Shown: positions 1 through 11,060, counted from the stretch's first letter. The stretch is 64,000 bases of DNA from Atriophallophorus winterbourni (GCA_013407085.1 JACCGJ010019403.1:1-64000), one strand, 5' to 3'. Made by a program: numbers and translations. Notes: generated by a model not told the origin, from the sequence alone.

Positions 1-6
1 TTCGGT

Positions 7-411
7 TCAGTTCAGTTCAGTAGGCACAGGACTGTAAATGGCTGATAATCCAATTGAGCTTCCAGAATTTCTGTCGGTGGAAAGCTTCAAAGGATCGCCC
101 ACCACTGTCAAAGTTGGTTCATTCTTCTCCGCTCTCCTGGTCGTATGCGATGGTACGTCCGGTGATTTCCAGGCAGTACTTCGGTCCCAGAATTTGTAGC
201 TGCGACTGAAAAAACGGAAAAGGTTTCTCTTAACCAAGCCGGTAAAAGCAGAAGGGATAAAATCCCGTTTAAGCTTCATCACAAAAATAAACATGGGTGA
301 CTTCTGCTGACAAGGCTCGCCCTGAGAGTAGAGGTATGGTGTTTTCATCATTGTATATTTTATTATATTAATCCTACATATTTCGTTATTTGTTTTGTTA
401 TAGTGATACAT
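7..411 (-). CDS. Unidentified 134-codon open frame ending in a TTCAG repeat
   Basis: An uninterrupted frame of 134 codons on the minus strand. I do not recognise the protein. It is basic in the middle and has no clear signal peptide or membrane segment. Its 3' end runs into four tandem TTCAG units (about positions 5-20), which on the coding strand read as repeated CTGAA. Short tandem tails of that sort are seen at the 3' ends of the LINEs elsewhere in this window, so the frame could be the tail of a retroelement that extends past the window edge. It could equally be chance. Confidence 0.2.
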   Translation of the reverse strand: MYHYNKTNNEICRINIIKYTMMKTPYLYSQGEPCQQKSPMFIFVMKLKRDFIPSAFTGLVKRNLFRFFSRSYKFWDRSTAWKSPDVPSHTTRRAEKNEPTLTVVGDPLKLSTDRNSGSSIGLSAIYSPVPTELN

Positions 412-418
412 GAAAATA

Positions 419-700
419 TGTACACAATTTGAATATATTATTCACGCTGCTCACGTGTTCTGCTTTGGGACAAGTCTATCGTCTGATTGTTTAGGATCTG
501 TATGGCGTGTTACGTTGAGAAGTGTGTTCCTGTTTGTTGGATACAATAATCAGAAGGCGTACGTTTGTTAAAGGTGAAATCTCCGCTGGATCAACCGCTA
601 CAAATTAGTGAGCCCTAAACATTTTTCTTTTTAAAATTTTCGCTAGTGCCATATACTCCTATTTATTTTGATTTTGCTGTCATATATATTTTTCATTTAC
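419..700 (+). other. Possible 5' LTR/leader of the first Gypsy element
   Basis: This stretch lies directly before the Gag-like frame. A sequence ending in CTACA near 604 is followed by TTAGTGAGCCC, which resembles the tRNA-Trp primer-binding site (TGGTGACCCC type) used by CsRn1-like Gypsy elements. A TGTACA at 419 could be the left LTR end. No second LTR copy is visible downstream, so the LTR boundaries are not established. Confidence 0.25.
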
Positions 701-703
701 GTA

Positions 704-1235
704 ATGGATCTTAAGTCAGCATTTTTTGATACCCCATCGGAGGACATTTCTACAGACACTATATCGCACTTTAGCCTTCCTTTTTTGGTATGAACGACCC
801 TCGCCTCTGGTTCGCACAAATCGAAGCATTATTCGAGTTTTACCGCGTAAAAACTCAACGAGTCAAGTATAATCGTGTAGTTGGTGTTTTACCACCGTCA
901 GTCGCAAATGAGATTGCTGATTTAATATACAACCGTCCTACTGAAAATCCGTACGATGCACTTAAGCATGCCATCATCTCACGTACTTTGTCTACTGGCG
1001 AGCAAAACCTCCGGAATCTTTTATCCGGCTTAGAAATGGGTGATGGGTGTCTCACGTCAGACACACGAGTGACGAAAATTCCACTACACAGAATCCGAGC
1101 GATTTTGAAGAGTTGAAATTGATGTTCCATGAATTGTCACTGCCAGTACAAAACATCGCACAATCCCGTGGTAACTCTCGAAATCATCATCCTCATCAGC
1201 CCAAGACACGATCTCCCCGTCATTCTAAAGGATAG
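704..1235 (+). pseudogene. Gypsy Gag remnant
   Basis: An ATG at 704 opens a frame that stops just before 790. The following frame (790-1116) carries the conserved Gag core pattern WFAQIEALF, then NPYDALK, typical of CsRn1/Boudicca-like Gag. A second frame overlaps at 1047-1235 and continues the C-terminal part. At least two frameshifts separate the parts, so no full Gag is encoded. No zinc knuckle is visible. Confidence 0.75.
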
Positions 1236-1384
1236 CGTTTCGCTATTATCATTGTCGATTCAGTGCAAAGGCCCTGCATCGCACGCCACCTTGCACTTAC
1301 GACTCAATTTTGTCCAAGCAGGGAAACTGCGAAGCCAGACAGTAGACACGGCAGCTCTGTCTAGCACCCTTCAAAGCCGTCTCT

Positions 1385-1480
1385 TCTACGTTAACGAAAG
1401 GGCCACTAAAATGCGATTCCTCATCGACACCGGTGCCGAAATTAGCGTCATCCCACCATTCAATACGGAACGCAAGACCC
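1385..1480 (+). pseudogene. Retroviral-type aspartic protease remnant
   Basis: The frame running through this segment contains FLIDTGAEISVIPP, the active-site motif of the LTR-element aspartic protease (catalytic Asp in DTG). Similarity is lost after about 1500, where the frame runs on into unrelated residues until 1650, so only the N-terminal half of the domain remains. Confidence 0.75.
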
Positions 1481-1672
1481 CGTCTTCGTTGACGTTTACA
1501 GGCGGCAAACGGCACGAAAAATTCTACTTTTGGTCAAAGATCACTTTCTGTCGAATTAAGCCTCAGACGTTACTTTCCATCACCCAATTCTATTTGACAG
1601 TTACGTCGATTTCTTGGTTTAGTCAATTACTACTGAAGATTCATTCCTGATTGTGCTAACACATCTCAACCA

Positions 1673-2156
1673 ATGACTGATTTGTTACGCGGAAATGAGC
1701 GACAATTTAAAATGAATGCTGATGTTGTTGAATCGTTTCAAAGATTGAAGACCGCATTGAATGAAGCATCTCCATTATCCTACATGTCTAGGAAGAGTTA
1801 TGCTTCACTTTCGCTTGCCACTGATGCATCCCAAGCAGCAGTCGGTGCTGTCCTCCAGCAAACGTCTCGTATTCTTTTCACGTCGTCTCCAACCCGCCCA
1901 GACACGGTAGGGCGCATTTGGTTGTGAATTATTAGGTGTACATTTTGCTGTTCGACATGTTCGCCATTTGCACGAAGGCCGCAATTTCACTGTTTGGACT
2001 GATCACAAGCCCCTGGCGTTTGCCCTGTCTGCTACAGCTGATAGATATTCACCCCGTGAGATGCGTCAACTTGACTATATTTCGCAATTTACGAGTGATA
2101 TACGTAATCTGTCTGCTTCATCAAACACAGTTGTAGATGCATTTTTTCGCATGTAA
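1673..2156 (+). pseudogene. Gypsy RT connection and RNase H remnant
   Basis: Two successive frames (1673-1927 and 1968-2156) carry LATDASQAAVGAVLQQ, the RNase H first-strand motif with its catalytic Asp, and FTVWTDHKPL, the second motif. A frameshift around 1930 separates them. The upstream reverse transcriptase palm is absent. A diverged copy of the same segment lies at 61.9-62.4 kb. Confidence 0.8.
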
Positions 2157-2340
2157 CTCACCGCAATCAGTCGATCGAATTTCGATCTCAAGCATTTAGC
2201 AGAGGCTCAGCAACATGACAGGGACTTACAGCAATATCAATCTACCTCTTACCTTCGAGTTCAAACTGTCTCTGTCCCCAATTCGAGTTTGACTTTTTAT
2301 GTGATTTTTCCACCGACCATCCCCGTCCTTTAGTACCAAA

Positions 2341-3254
2341 GTTACTTAGGAAGCCCATTTTTGAACACTTCCATTCGCTTTCCCACCTCGGTATTCTTGC
2401 TACTCGTAAGTTGATCACCGATCGCTTTGTTTGTCCGAAAATGCACGCGGATATTCAAAATTGGACAAAAGCCTGTATCCAATTTCGACGCAGCAAAGTG
2501 CAACGTCATACTTTCAGTGTCCTAGGATCTTTTCCTCCACCGAGTCAAACATTTCAGCATGTTCATCTGGACATTGTGGGTCCTCTGGCTATCTCTAATG
2601 GTTTCACATACATTTTCACTTGTGTCGACCGTTTCAGCCTATAGCCCTACCAATTACCGATATTACAGCAGAAGCCCTAACGAAAAACTTTTCTGCAAAA
2701 CTGGATCAGCAATTATGGTGTCCCATCAACTATTACTACGGATCGTGGATCCCAGTTTCAATCCAACCTTTTTCGTGAGTTGACTATTGTTCTAGGTGCT
2801 AATCACATAAAAACAACAGCTTACCATCCTTGCGCCAACGATGTTGAACGGTTCCACCGACAGTAAAAGCCTCACTGATGTCACATTGAAATACGGAAAA
2901 TTGGGCAGAGAACCTGCCATTGATCCTCTTGGTATACGTGCTACTGTCAAAGAAGATCTCGGTTGTTCCGCGGCAGAATTAATTTACGGCACTCCACTCC
3001 GCTTCCCTGGTGAATTGATCGCACCCCATGACGAGCAGCAGACATCACTGTTCCCAATTATGTCAATCGCTTACGATCATTCATGCGTCAATTGCGTGCC
3101 ACCCCCACTCGCCCATACAATCGTAACGTTTACTTGCCGAGTGCTGCATAGTCATGTACTTTTATCTTTATTCGAACTGATCACACGCGTAAACCCCTAC
3201 AAGCATCATACACTAGACCCTTCAAAGTCATTAGCCGAATACAAGAAATTGTGA
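2341..3254 (+). pseudogene. Gypsy integrase remnant
   Basis: The frame at 2411-2644 contains a zinc-finger-like end (KACIQFRRSK in place of a CxxC pair) and then HLDIVGPL, the first catalytic Asp of the integrase core, plus FTCVDRFS. A frameshift follows near 2640. The frame from 2841 has LGIRATVKEDLGCSAAELIYG, the typical integrase C-terminal core. The second Asp and the Glu are split between frames. Not functional. Confidence 0.8.
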
Positions 3255-3430
3255 ACCGTACGAAGTGCCATGTGCTCAACCGCATACCGTGGAAGAAAAT
3301 CTGGGTGCATTATTGGCTTTCAGGCACCTTCAGGTCTGTACAACCTGAAAATGAATTGGAACTATATAAAATTGCATACCAAGTAATGAGGTTATCTAGG
3401 AAATAACTTACCATAGTAGTGATCTAAACC

Positions 3431-3955
3431 TTATTTGAAAATCGCGACGGAAATGCAGGATGTAAGTTCATTTGGAAGATTATTCAAGATATTTATCACC
3501 ATAAGGCTAAAACATTGTTTCCTGGAGTCTAGCCGACATCGCTTCTTAACGAGTTTAAGTGAATGACCGCGATTTCCTAACTCGGGACAAAAGGTGAAGA
3601 AGTAATTCATCAGAACGCTATTTAAAGTTTTTCTAGATCTTAAGGATAACAATTAAGTCAGTTCTCAATTGACGGCGATTTAAAGAGAAAGGATCTGGAG
3701 ACATCAGGCAAGCAGAGTAAGGTATTCCTCATCGAACCTCAATCGTGCGATTTGCGTGACACTGTACGCAATCAATTCGAACGATGCCCTTCTTTCAAGA
3801 AAGGCACCAAATGGAACCCGATATTCTAGATACCGTCGAACAACTGCCTTGTAAAATGACAAAAGTTCATCAGGTATTCTGCTCAATAACACTGCTTTCA
3901 ACCGAAAAATACCTTGCGTAAACGCTGAGTTGAATCGGCACAGTAGAGTTTTCAT
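3431..3955 (-). pseudogene. C-terminal fragment of a CR1-like LINE
   Basis: Two minus-strand frames (3955-3704, then 3652-3431) encode the region after the reverse transcriptase of CR1-like elements: a stretch ending in YLEYRVPFGAF (compare YVRPHLEYGVQAW in other copies) and then RGHSLKLVKKRCRLDSRKQCF with NILNNLPNEL. The order is right for a minus-strand LINE truncated at its 5' end. A frameshift near 3680 separates the parts. Confidence 0.65.
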
Positions 3956-4201
3956 TTAAATTCAGCCATAAACAGTATTCGACCTTTTACTGTACAAGAG
4001 CATTTAGCAATCCCTTCCGACCTCAAAAAATATGTTGATTCCCATCTGCTTTAGCGCACAGGATGCTTAGTATCGTCCATAACCTCGGAGACTGAGTAAC
4101 GAACAATCAAATGGAAGAACATATATCTTTTGAATATTGGTGACAAATACCCGTTGAATGAATACAAACGGCTAATTTTTATCGAAAGCCTTCAGATTGA
4201 C

Positions 4202-4370
4202 TGTGATGAATTGAATTGTATTAAATTAAATAACCAGCCCAAGAATTGAAGTGAGAACAAACCACGCTCACTCGAATCACAGAATGTATTAATTATTGTA
4301 GCTTTAACAACGACAATTTGAATTACAAAATTATTGATTAGTATTGATTGTTATTCAAACAATCATCACA
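4202..4370 (-). repeat. 3' LTR of the deleted Gypsy element
   Basis: This 169 bp unit matches 6269-6437 with few differences by eye, including the shared block GAGAACAAACCACGCTCACT. Terminal TG and CA dinucleotides are present. Confidence 0.88.
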
Positions 4371-4560
4371 ACCACCGCAGTTCCAATCATCCTCGGATTT
4401 GTGTAATCTTGGATAGGTTTGTTGCTTGTTCATCAGAAACATGTCCAGTGACTGCAGGTTGAATTGATTGAACACACGGAGGTTTTAGCGAACCCGAAAC
4501 GTCATCCACAATAGCCAACAATTGTCTCGCTTTTCCAATGGCAGTAGTCGAAGGTACCAG

Positions 4561-5133
4561 TTAGGCTTTTTCTCTAGCGGTTTTGAAAAGTACATAATCT
4601 GACGATCGTTTAGATGAGCTAGAAGGCAGTGCTAAATTCGCTTGATAAGTTGAGTTCGGTGATTTATTTGAAATGGTATCTGATGAACTCTGAAGTTTGC
4701 TAACTTTAAAGCCACTTTCTTGGTAATGAAATCTAGATTTTCCGTTTGAATCAATGACACCGGCGGATGTGGATGTGTTTACAGGAGTAGCGCTTAAATC
4801 GGTTGATAGAGAAGTCAAATTTTCATCAGCTGTCTGTATTAGAGCCTTGGCTATTCCGACAGGTTCTCGGAACCCATATGGAAGAAGGCGACGTTTGAGA
4901 AACACAGGGTTCCCTTCTACGTCAAGAGAAATTGGAGGAATTCGTAATCCACCAGTTGCTTGCGAACATTTAATTGTGATATTCTTCAACTCTGAAGTGT
5001 CTTTAGACGATGTCAGAGAAGATAGACTGATTTTTAGTGCTTGCATTGCTTTCAAACCGAGAACAGATGGACGAGTTCTAATAACAATGAATCTAAAGTC
5101 AGCAGTATTGTTTCTATCGCGGATAGAGATCAT
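4561..5133 (-). CDS. Protease-RT junction frame of the deleted Gypsy element, with an unrelated tail
   Basis: A 190-codon frame. Its first part, including TRPSVLGLKAMQALKISLSS and later GNPVFLKRRLLPYGFREPV, is the conserved stretch between the protease and the first RT motif in Gypsy polyproteins (the PVFLKRR...PY pattern). After about residue 95 the frame becomes serine- and threonine-rich with no RT similarity, showing where the rest of pol was lost. No catalytic RT motif is present. It may be expressed only as part of a Gag-like product. Confidence 0.6.
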   Translation of the reverse strand: MISIRDRNNTADFRFIVIRTRPSVLGLKAMQALKISLSSLTSSKDTSELKNITIKCSQATGGLRIPPISLDVEGNPVFLKRRLLPYGFREPVGIAKALIQTADENLTSLSTDLSATPVNTSTSAGVIDSNGKSRFHYQESGFKVSKLQSSSDTISNKSPNSTYQANLALPSSSSKRSSDYVLFKTAREKA

Positions 5134-5409
5134 ACAGGATCCAATTACAGGAATATAATGCCCAGTAATGCTTTTAATTTTGAGGCAAGTAGGTTAGATT
5201 TTCGCATTAGGAGCAAGCTGTTTTAGATCTCTCTGGGTAATGAGTGATTGAACGCTAGAATAGAATCGAATGATGCGCCACTAGAAACACAAGTAATGGT
5301 TTTACGAATGTGGCCTGAATCGCAAGGTATCACGCCCAAAGATAACGATTTAGATTCATCATTAACATCGCTAACCTGAGCGTTTTTCAAATCAGTTCAA
5401 TACGTTTTA

Positions 5410-5530
5410 GGAGCTCGACAAACGGATTCGATATGACCAATTTTTCCACACTTGTGACATCTGGCTTGACGGAATCGGCAAGTGTGGCGTGAGTGCAGTC
5501 TGCCGCATGACGCACAGTTCCCAATTTTGA
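5410..5530 (-). pseudogene. Double CCHC zinc knuckle of Gag/Pol
   Basis: On the minus strand this segment encodes two knuckles: CASCGRLHSRHTC followed by CHKCGKIGHIESVC. Both follow CX2CX4HX4C. Such paired knuckles bind the element's RNA in Gypsy elements. The segment sits between Gag and the protease-like region, as expected. Confidence 0.75.
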
Positions 5531-5559
5531 TTGAATTTAAATGTTCATCAGTAACACGT

Positions 5560-6240
5560 GGATAATTCGGTTGATACTTTAGCTGTTGACCTGCTCTATC
5601 ATTCTTCGCTCTTTACGTTTATGTGTATTGAACATGACGGAACTTTCTGCTGGCGACAAATCTGTCGTTTCCACGCGCGCATCTTGATACTGTTCACAAG
5701 GAGCTCTAACATCTTTGAATGAAGGTTTTGGTATTTTCAAGAGCTCATTTTGCAAAACACTGACATTTATTCCAGCGATTAGGCGGTTTTTCAATCTTTT
5801 AATTTTTATTGATCATGTTTAACATGCCTTGGATTTCCAAGAATAAAATTTATTTATTTATTTATTCATTTAAAGTCACCGAAGTCGCATTTCGCTGCCT
5901 GAATTAACAACTGCAGAATAAATTCGCGAATTCCTCGATTAGACTGACGCACCATGGAATGAAATTTTACACGTTCGGTTGCTTCGGAATGTACAGCTTT
6001 CACGTGTTGCAATGAAAGCCCTTTCAGCGTTTCGTATGGAAGGGAAATGGGCGAATCCGAATAAGCCAAGTTTTTTAATACGTATAGGCAGATTTACCGA
6101 TTGAATGTAGAAAATAAACAGACTTTTCATCATTTTCTGCTTTCGGCCGTGTCATACATCAAATTTCGATTCTTTCAAAATAGTCTTTAATTTCTCGGGC
6201 ATTTGCATTTATATCGAGAGGTTCCAAACTTAAATTCGTC
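5560..6240 (-). pseudogene. Gag of the deleted Gypsy element
   Basis: The frame 6069-5866 contains TERVKFHSMVRQSNRGIREF then LQLLIQAAKCDFGD, and the frame 5794-5579 contains KNRLIAGINVSVLQNELL and then ARVETTDLSP. This is the usual Gag of one large animal Gypsy group (KFH..RQ...IREFI, then RLIAGI). A frameshift or small deletion near 5830-5865 separates the two parts. Confidence 0.7.
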
Positions 6241-6268
6241 ATGAAGGATTACTGTTCGCGACGCCAAA

Positions 6269-6437
6269 TGTGATGAATTAAATCGAATTGAATTGAATAA
6301 CCAGTTCAAGAATTAAAGTGAGAACAAACCACGCTCACTCGAATCACAGTATGTATTAATTATTGTAGCTTTAACAACGAGAATTTGAATAACAAAATTA
6401 CTGATTAGTATTGATTGTCATTCAAACAATCATTACA
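6269..6437 (-). repeat. 5' LTR of the deleted Gypsy element
   Basis: Direct repeat of 4202-4370, same length. In the minus sense it is followed by the putative primer-binding site TGGCGTCGCGAAC at 6266-6254. Confidence 0.88.
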
Positions 6438-6442
6438 TTGTC

Positions 6443-7454
6443 TCGGTGACATTCACCTGGCTTCGTAAATCATCTATTGCTAGCCGCACCTCCACATTTA
6501 TTAAATTTATTAACGAGGAATATGCTTCTCAGATCTTAAAATAAAACAGCTCGTGATTATGTTCTGCGATTCTCGATTGTGTTGCTCAAATGTGACAACA
6601 CACAAATACAGCGTAATTTCGCCTGCAAAATTCCTACGCCGGTGATAGAAAACACTTAATTTCCATCTTTTATTAACAACATTTAAAATTCGGCTCACAT
6701 AGGTGTACTAACTGATAATATAACTACCATCTCAGGTCAAAGCTAACCCACAAACGTCTCCTCAATCAAATCTTAAGGATGACCGAAAATTTGAAGTTTT
6801 ACCGTTCAAAGCAACAGCTCCACTTCTTCACAAACCGCCAAGCATTAGGCTTTTTGTGAACGACTATTTTAGAAGAAGTTATTCTCGTTATTCTAGACAA
6901 AATCTTCATCAATTACCTATGCCGACTCCCACCTTCTAATATTATGGAACTCCACCTTGCGGTTCTCTCAAGCATTCTTCATCGTGGTCCTACCCTCACT
7001 CCACGAAGTATGGTGACAAACCGCAAAACATTAGATCAAATAGCAACGAATAATTTTTCTTTTACTTTCCTTGTATTTATCCCAAACTTGAAACTGTTAC
7101 GTCTCCACAAACAATTACCCATAGAATTTCCACTTCACCACATCCTGCTACACGTGTATTTCCATCGTACGTTTCCAGCCAGTTTTACCCAGACTATTTT
7201 CCAATTTCAAATTTTCCCTTAATGTTCCCACCTATAAACAAGATGCAACACATCCTAGTTTAAAATCTCAGGCATCTATCTCTAACACATCTCTGTACTT
7301 CCCCCATCCACATGCTTCTGTTTAACGCGAGATCTTTTACTTCTAAATGTCTGATCTTCAATTTTTTTCTTTAATGCATACCAAAGTACTGATATAGAAA
7401 TAAGTTTTACAACTTTTATGCTTACCATTTTACTGTCTTCGTATTATTTACTCT
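6443..7454 (+). other. AT-rich spacer with a possible LINE ORF1/endonuclease-start remnant
   Basis: No clear gene. From about 6720 to 7440 the plus strand shows loosely open, proline- and serine-rich translation. At 7309-7345 it reads MLLFNARSFTSKCLIFNFFL, which resembles the start of the LINE endonuclease domain (LFNARSLKSK...). Stops interrupt it and similarity ends at about 7400. If real it is a 5' piece of a LINE different from its neighbour. Confidence 0.25.
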
Positions 7455-7704
7455 CCAGATAACATCATATACATCTCAGCCGAAAGAGAACTTTGCGAGC
7501 ACGTTGAGCTGCAGCGGCGCATTGGTCCTCCCATTTGAAGTCCGTCCTAACCAGTACTCCTAAATCCTTAACACGCTGTGTGGCGCTTACAGTGAGAGAA
7601 TTGCCCGACACCTGAACTGAAATCTTATCAACCAGTGCTGACAAGAGTTGGCTCTTATTAAGGTTAAGCGGGAGGTCCCACTTGTGTGACCAGTTTATGA
7701 CCCG

Positions 7705-8891
7705 TTAAAGGTCGTGCATCAAGGTATCTTCGTCCGTTGATCCGATGAATTTCACATCATCCGCAAAAATGAAGCATGGGCACTTCAATGCAGAGGACAA
7801 TTCATCGATGAAAATCAGGAATAGAAGAGGACCAAGTACCGAACCTTGGGGTACACCACTGATCACGTCGGTTTCATTCGACAGCGTAGATCCTACCCTA
7901 ACTCGGAATGTCCTACCTGTTAGGAAGGCCTTTATCCAAGCAAGTAGACTACCCCGAATGCCTTTTGCTGCTAGCCTAATCTCTAGAAGGCGGTGGTTTA
8001 CGGAATCAAAAGCCTTGCTGAAGTCTAGGTAGAGGGCTTCGACAGGCTTCCCTTCATCCATCCTTTTAGTGGCAGTATTGAGAAAACTAAGAAGGTTTGT
8101 CAGGCAGGATCTACCCTTAAGAAATCCATGCTGAGTTACACTCAGTAGAGAATGCCGACAAAGATGCTGACAGATTTTGTCACGCAGCAGTTTTTCCATT
8201 ACTTTCGAGGCGATGCTAGTCAGGCTGACAGGTCTATAGTTACCAACAGTTGAGCTGCAACCACCCTTGTGTATGGCACGATTATAGCTTCTTTCCACTC
8301 ACTAGGAACCACTCCCATGTTCAAGCATGAATTGAAAAGCTTGCATAAGGGTTCTGTAAGCACTGGGGCAAGATTCTTTAGCATAATCGAGTGGATACCG
8401 TCTGGTCCCTCAGCTTTGTTGACGCGAACATGGATAAGTGCTTCATACACCTCGGATTCCATGAAGGACAACTCATCTAGTGCAGGAGCGCCAGGTAGTA
8501 GATTAAACGAGCTAGACGGAGCAATTAAAGAATTATCACGTTTCTGAACGCCACTGAAGAACCTAGAGAAGGCACTCGCCTTAGACAGGTCGGTATCGGC
8601 TAATTTTCCGTCCTCCAGATTTAAATCTCCAATGTTTTCCCTGGTTTTTCCTTTCGATTGAGCGTAGCTATAAAATCTTTTGGGATTGGATTTAGCATCC
8701 CTAGCTAAGGATAACTCAAACTCCTGTTTGAGCAAACGCTGTATTTTAACACAAGAGTTCCGAGCGGTTTTGTATCGGACCCAAGAACCAGAAGTAAGAG
8801 ATAGCTTATATTGCCGCCATAAACGATCTCGTTTTCGGGTAGACCGACGAACTCGAGGAGTCCACCAGGGCGGCCTATGATGCTTTTTCAC
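7705..8891 (-). pseudogene. LINE reverse transcriptase, split by one frameshift
   Basis: The first frame (8891-8220) has the N-terminal linker and VNKAEGPDGIHSIML. The second (8298-7705) has NYRPVSLTSIASKVMEKLL, HGFLKGRSCLTNLLSF, YLDFSKAFDSVNH (motif A Asp), GVPQGSVLGPLLF (motif B) and CFIFADDVKF (motif C, FADD). All three catalytic aspartates are kept. The frames overlap at 8220-8298, so one small indel breaks an otherwise complete domain. Confidence 0.85.
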
Positions 8892-9016
8892 GACTTGCAG
8901 CGGAGCGTGCTTGTCTTGTAACTCCTTAAGATATTACAAATTCTATCCCAGTTTTCACTTACATTAAAATCGTTAGAGAACTGAAAGAAAGATTTTGAAG
9001 TCTGTAGAAGAAAATC

Positions 9017-9739
9017 TCAGTCTACAAGCCTAAAATTTCGTCTAGGGCGAGCAGTAGGTTTGTGAAACCGCAGTACCGCTTCGAAGCTTATCATTACGTG
9101 ATCGCTTTTGCCGAGCGGTGGTAGATATTTTAAGAATCTAACGGCTTCGGGCTGGGACGACAATACTAGGTCGAGAGTGGATGGAGTACATCCATTACGA
9201 AACCTCGTAGGATCACTCACATGCTGATGCAGCGCATGATCATGGAGCCATTCGAGAAACATTTCGGATTGCTTGGTGACTAAACCTACAGAGACGGCCC
9301 AATTTATGTCCGGGAGGTTGAAATCACCTAAAATGAGTACGCTGGGAGCTGATTGAAACAACCTGTCGAGCGTCTCAATCAGCTGTGTAATCTCATGCTG
9401 GGCTGCACTGGGTGTGACGTAGACACAAGCAATTGCGAGGGCTGACTTGTAGCAAGTCAGGATACTCGTAACAACTTGGACGTTTTCACTGGTTAGGGAT
9501 ATACCCGTTCCTGTATTGTGCAAGCCATACTCTAGGAGGAGTGCAACGCCACCGCCTCTCCTGTCGCCAGGTCTATCGCATCTAATGACGAGATACTGCT
9601 CGCTGATATTTGTTGGCACATCGTCAAGCGCGGACAGCCATGTCTCAGAAAGCGCTATAACCCGGGGGTGCAACTCAGCCACACGAAGAGAGAGGTCAGC
9701 CCACTTATTCCTTATGCTGCACACATTAGCGTACAGCAC
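9017..9739 (-). CDS. LINE apurinic/apyrimidinic-type endonuclease domain
   Basis: An intact 240-codon frame with all the endonuclease signatures in order: LYANVCSIRNKW, ALSETWLS (catalytic Glu), a DRRGGGVALL loop, YVTPSAA, ILGDFNLPDINW (catalytic Asp and Asn) and KSDHVMISFE (Asp-His pair). It nicks target DNA to prime reverse transcription. It stops at 9017, shortly before the RT frame resumes at 8891; in an active element the two would be one polyprotein, so the stop is probably a lesion. This is the best preserved endonuclease in the window. Confidence 0.85.
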   Translation of the reverse strand: MLYANVCSIRNKWADLSLRVAELHPRVIALSETWLSALDDVPTNISEQYLVIRCDRPGDRRGGGVALLLEYGLHNTGTGISLTSENVQVVTSILTCYKSALAIACVYVTPSAAQHEITQLIETLDRLFQSAPSVLILGDFNLPDINWAVSVGLVTKQSEMFLEWLHDHALHQHVSDPTRFRNGCTPSTLDLVLSSQPEAVRFLKYLPPLGKSDHVMISFEAVLRFHKPTARPRRNFRLVD

Positions 9740-9768
9740 TGGGGCGCTGGTTTTGCGTGCTTCTGAAA

Positions 9769-11060
9769 CTAACCCTGATTGGCCCTCGGTCGAAGCACCC
9801 GAGGGAGGTGCACGTTTTTTGGCGTGCTACTTAAAGCAGGAGTATCTGGTTCAACAACCTCTTGCATGGATGTTACGGACCGTTGACTGAAGATTGAGGC
9901 CGCCTCTATCGAAGAGCAACAACTAGAGAAATTTGCTTGGCTCCCATCTTCATTTTCGATAAGCGCGTCAACGTCGTCTAATCCGGACAGCCAGACTCGT
10001 AGCGATGAGCTTTTCGGTAAGATCTTAACGGATTCACTAGCGCTACGGTTTGCATCAGTCTTACGGATAGCAGATGTCCTTAAAGCGAAGTTTCTCCTAT
10101 GTGGAGCGGAAGGGTTTTGTCTAATATGAGATGGAGGGTTGTCTGGCTTAACCTGAAGCTTGTCTAGAGTTGTTGTGGCGATGTATTCAGCCCTAGACAA
10201 TAACGCATCCCGATCCGCCTGGTACTTGAATTCTACCAGTATTGGCCTAGGGCGGTTATCCATCTTCCATCTCCCTACACGGTGAACTCGCACCGTGGGA
10301 GTAGAAGGCTTCAGACCTACCATCCGGATAAGATCGCTAATACATCTGCGATCAAATCTCTTCGACTTTTTGATTCCCTAATAAAAGGCTCCGCTCGATT
10401 AAAAACTAGAACATTTCGGGTTCTAGTTTTTGAAGAATAATAAGAAGTGCCGTTAAGTGACTCAACTTGCTTACGCAAACCGTTTAATTCCTGGATAATT
10501 TTATCCAGCTCGGGTGAGCCAGCAACATTTCCATGTTGCTTCCGTTGAGTATGGGCTTTACCTTGCTTGGTACGTTTTTTCGGAGTTTGGGCTACGTTTA
10601 CGACCTTCGGAGAGGAAGCTTGCTTTGAAGGACTAGGTAACTGGATAGCTACGTCTACATTATCAGGGATGCCCTTTTTTCGCCTTTTTGATAGCACGCT
10701 TTCTTGAAGTCCTGGCTTTATTTACCACCTTAGGAGAGGTAGCTTGCTTGGAAGAACATTGCAGCCGGCTAGATTTGTGCGCTATAGCGTTGCCTGCTGT
10801 AGTCTCAGAACTTATATTTGCTCTCACCACAGATGCATACGATTGGGCGGCTGCAAAATCTGACGAGCTTCGCGACGTCACGCTATTCCTTGGCTTTTGG
10901 CAAGCGGCGTCAGTGGCAGCCTCGTGACAGCCGGTACAATACCACTGCAACCAGCGGTATTTTGCATAAATCCCGTAGTGAGATTTATGTATGCCTGAGC
11001 AGCTAGGGTGAGCCCAACGCTTGCAAGCTGTGCACTCAATGCTCTAAGCCACCATTCTGC
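9769..11060 (-). pseudogene. LINE ORF1 with PHD-like zinc finger
   Basis: The N-terminal part (about 11060-10880) encodes IECTACKRWAHPSC and later WLQWYCTGCH, the second half of a PHD-type finger (C..C, H..C, W.C..C). Two in-frame stops lie ahead of it near 11040-11075. The rest is lysine-rich (RKRAIKKAKKG, PKKRTKQGKAH), followed by the RRM/CTD-like part (10323-9769) with RPILVEFKYQADRDALLSRA. The three frames overlap at 10663-10697 and 10317-10323, so two small frameshifts break the ORF. In CR1 elements ORF1 is the RNA-binding chaperone. Confidence 0.75.

Larger units (their letters stand above)
704..3254 (+). mobile_element. Degenerate Gypsy LTR retrotransposon, CsRn1-like, reverse transcriptase core missing
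   Basis: Fragments appear in the order Gag, protease, end of RT/RNase H, integrase, which is the Gypsy order. Frames shift repeatedly: the Gag start at 704 breaks before 790, then 1116, 1235 and 1650 are frame ends. The protease motif is followed within about 250 bp by the RNase H region, so most of the reverse transcriptase, including its catalytic YxDD box, is gone. No 3' LTR is seen before 3430. It cannot be autonomous. Family assignment rests on the Gag and integrase similarity to trematode CsRn1-type elements. Confidence 0.85.
4202..6437 (-). mobile_element. Internally deleted Gypsy LTR retrotransposon with paired 169 bp LTRs
   Basis: Two direct repeats of 169 bp (4202-4370 and 6269-6437), both starting TGTGATGAATT and ending in ACA, flank an internal region coding on the minus strand for Gag, a double zinc knuckle, a protease region and the very start of the RT polyprotein. 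Flanking 5-mers are TTGAC (4197-4201) and TTGTC (6438-6442), an imperfect 5 bp target duplication. Inside the 5' LTR (minus sense) the sequence TTTGGCGTCGCGAACAG follows at once, a suitable tRNA primer-binding site beginning TGG. RT, RNase H and integrase are missing, so it must have moved in trans or been deleted after insertion. Confidence 0.88.

Noticed and set aside
6944..7222. 92-codon plus-strand frame as a host gene
   Set aside because: Low-complexity Phe/Leu/Pro-rich translation with stops either side; at best a LINE remnant.
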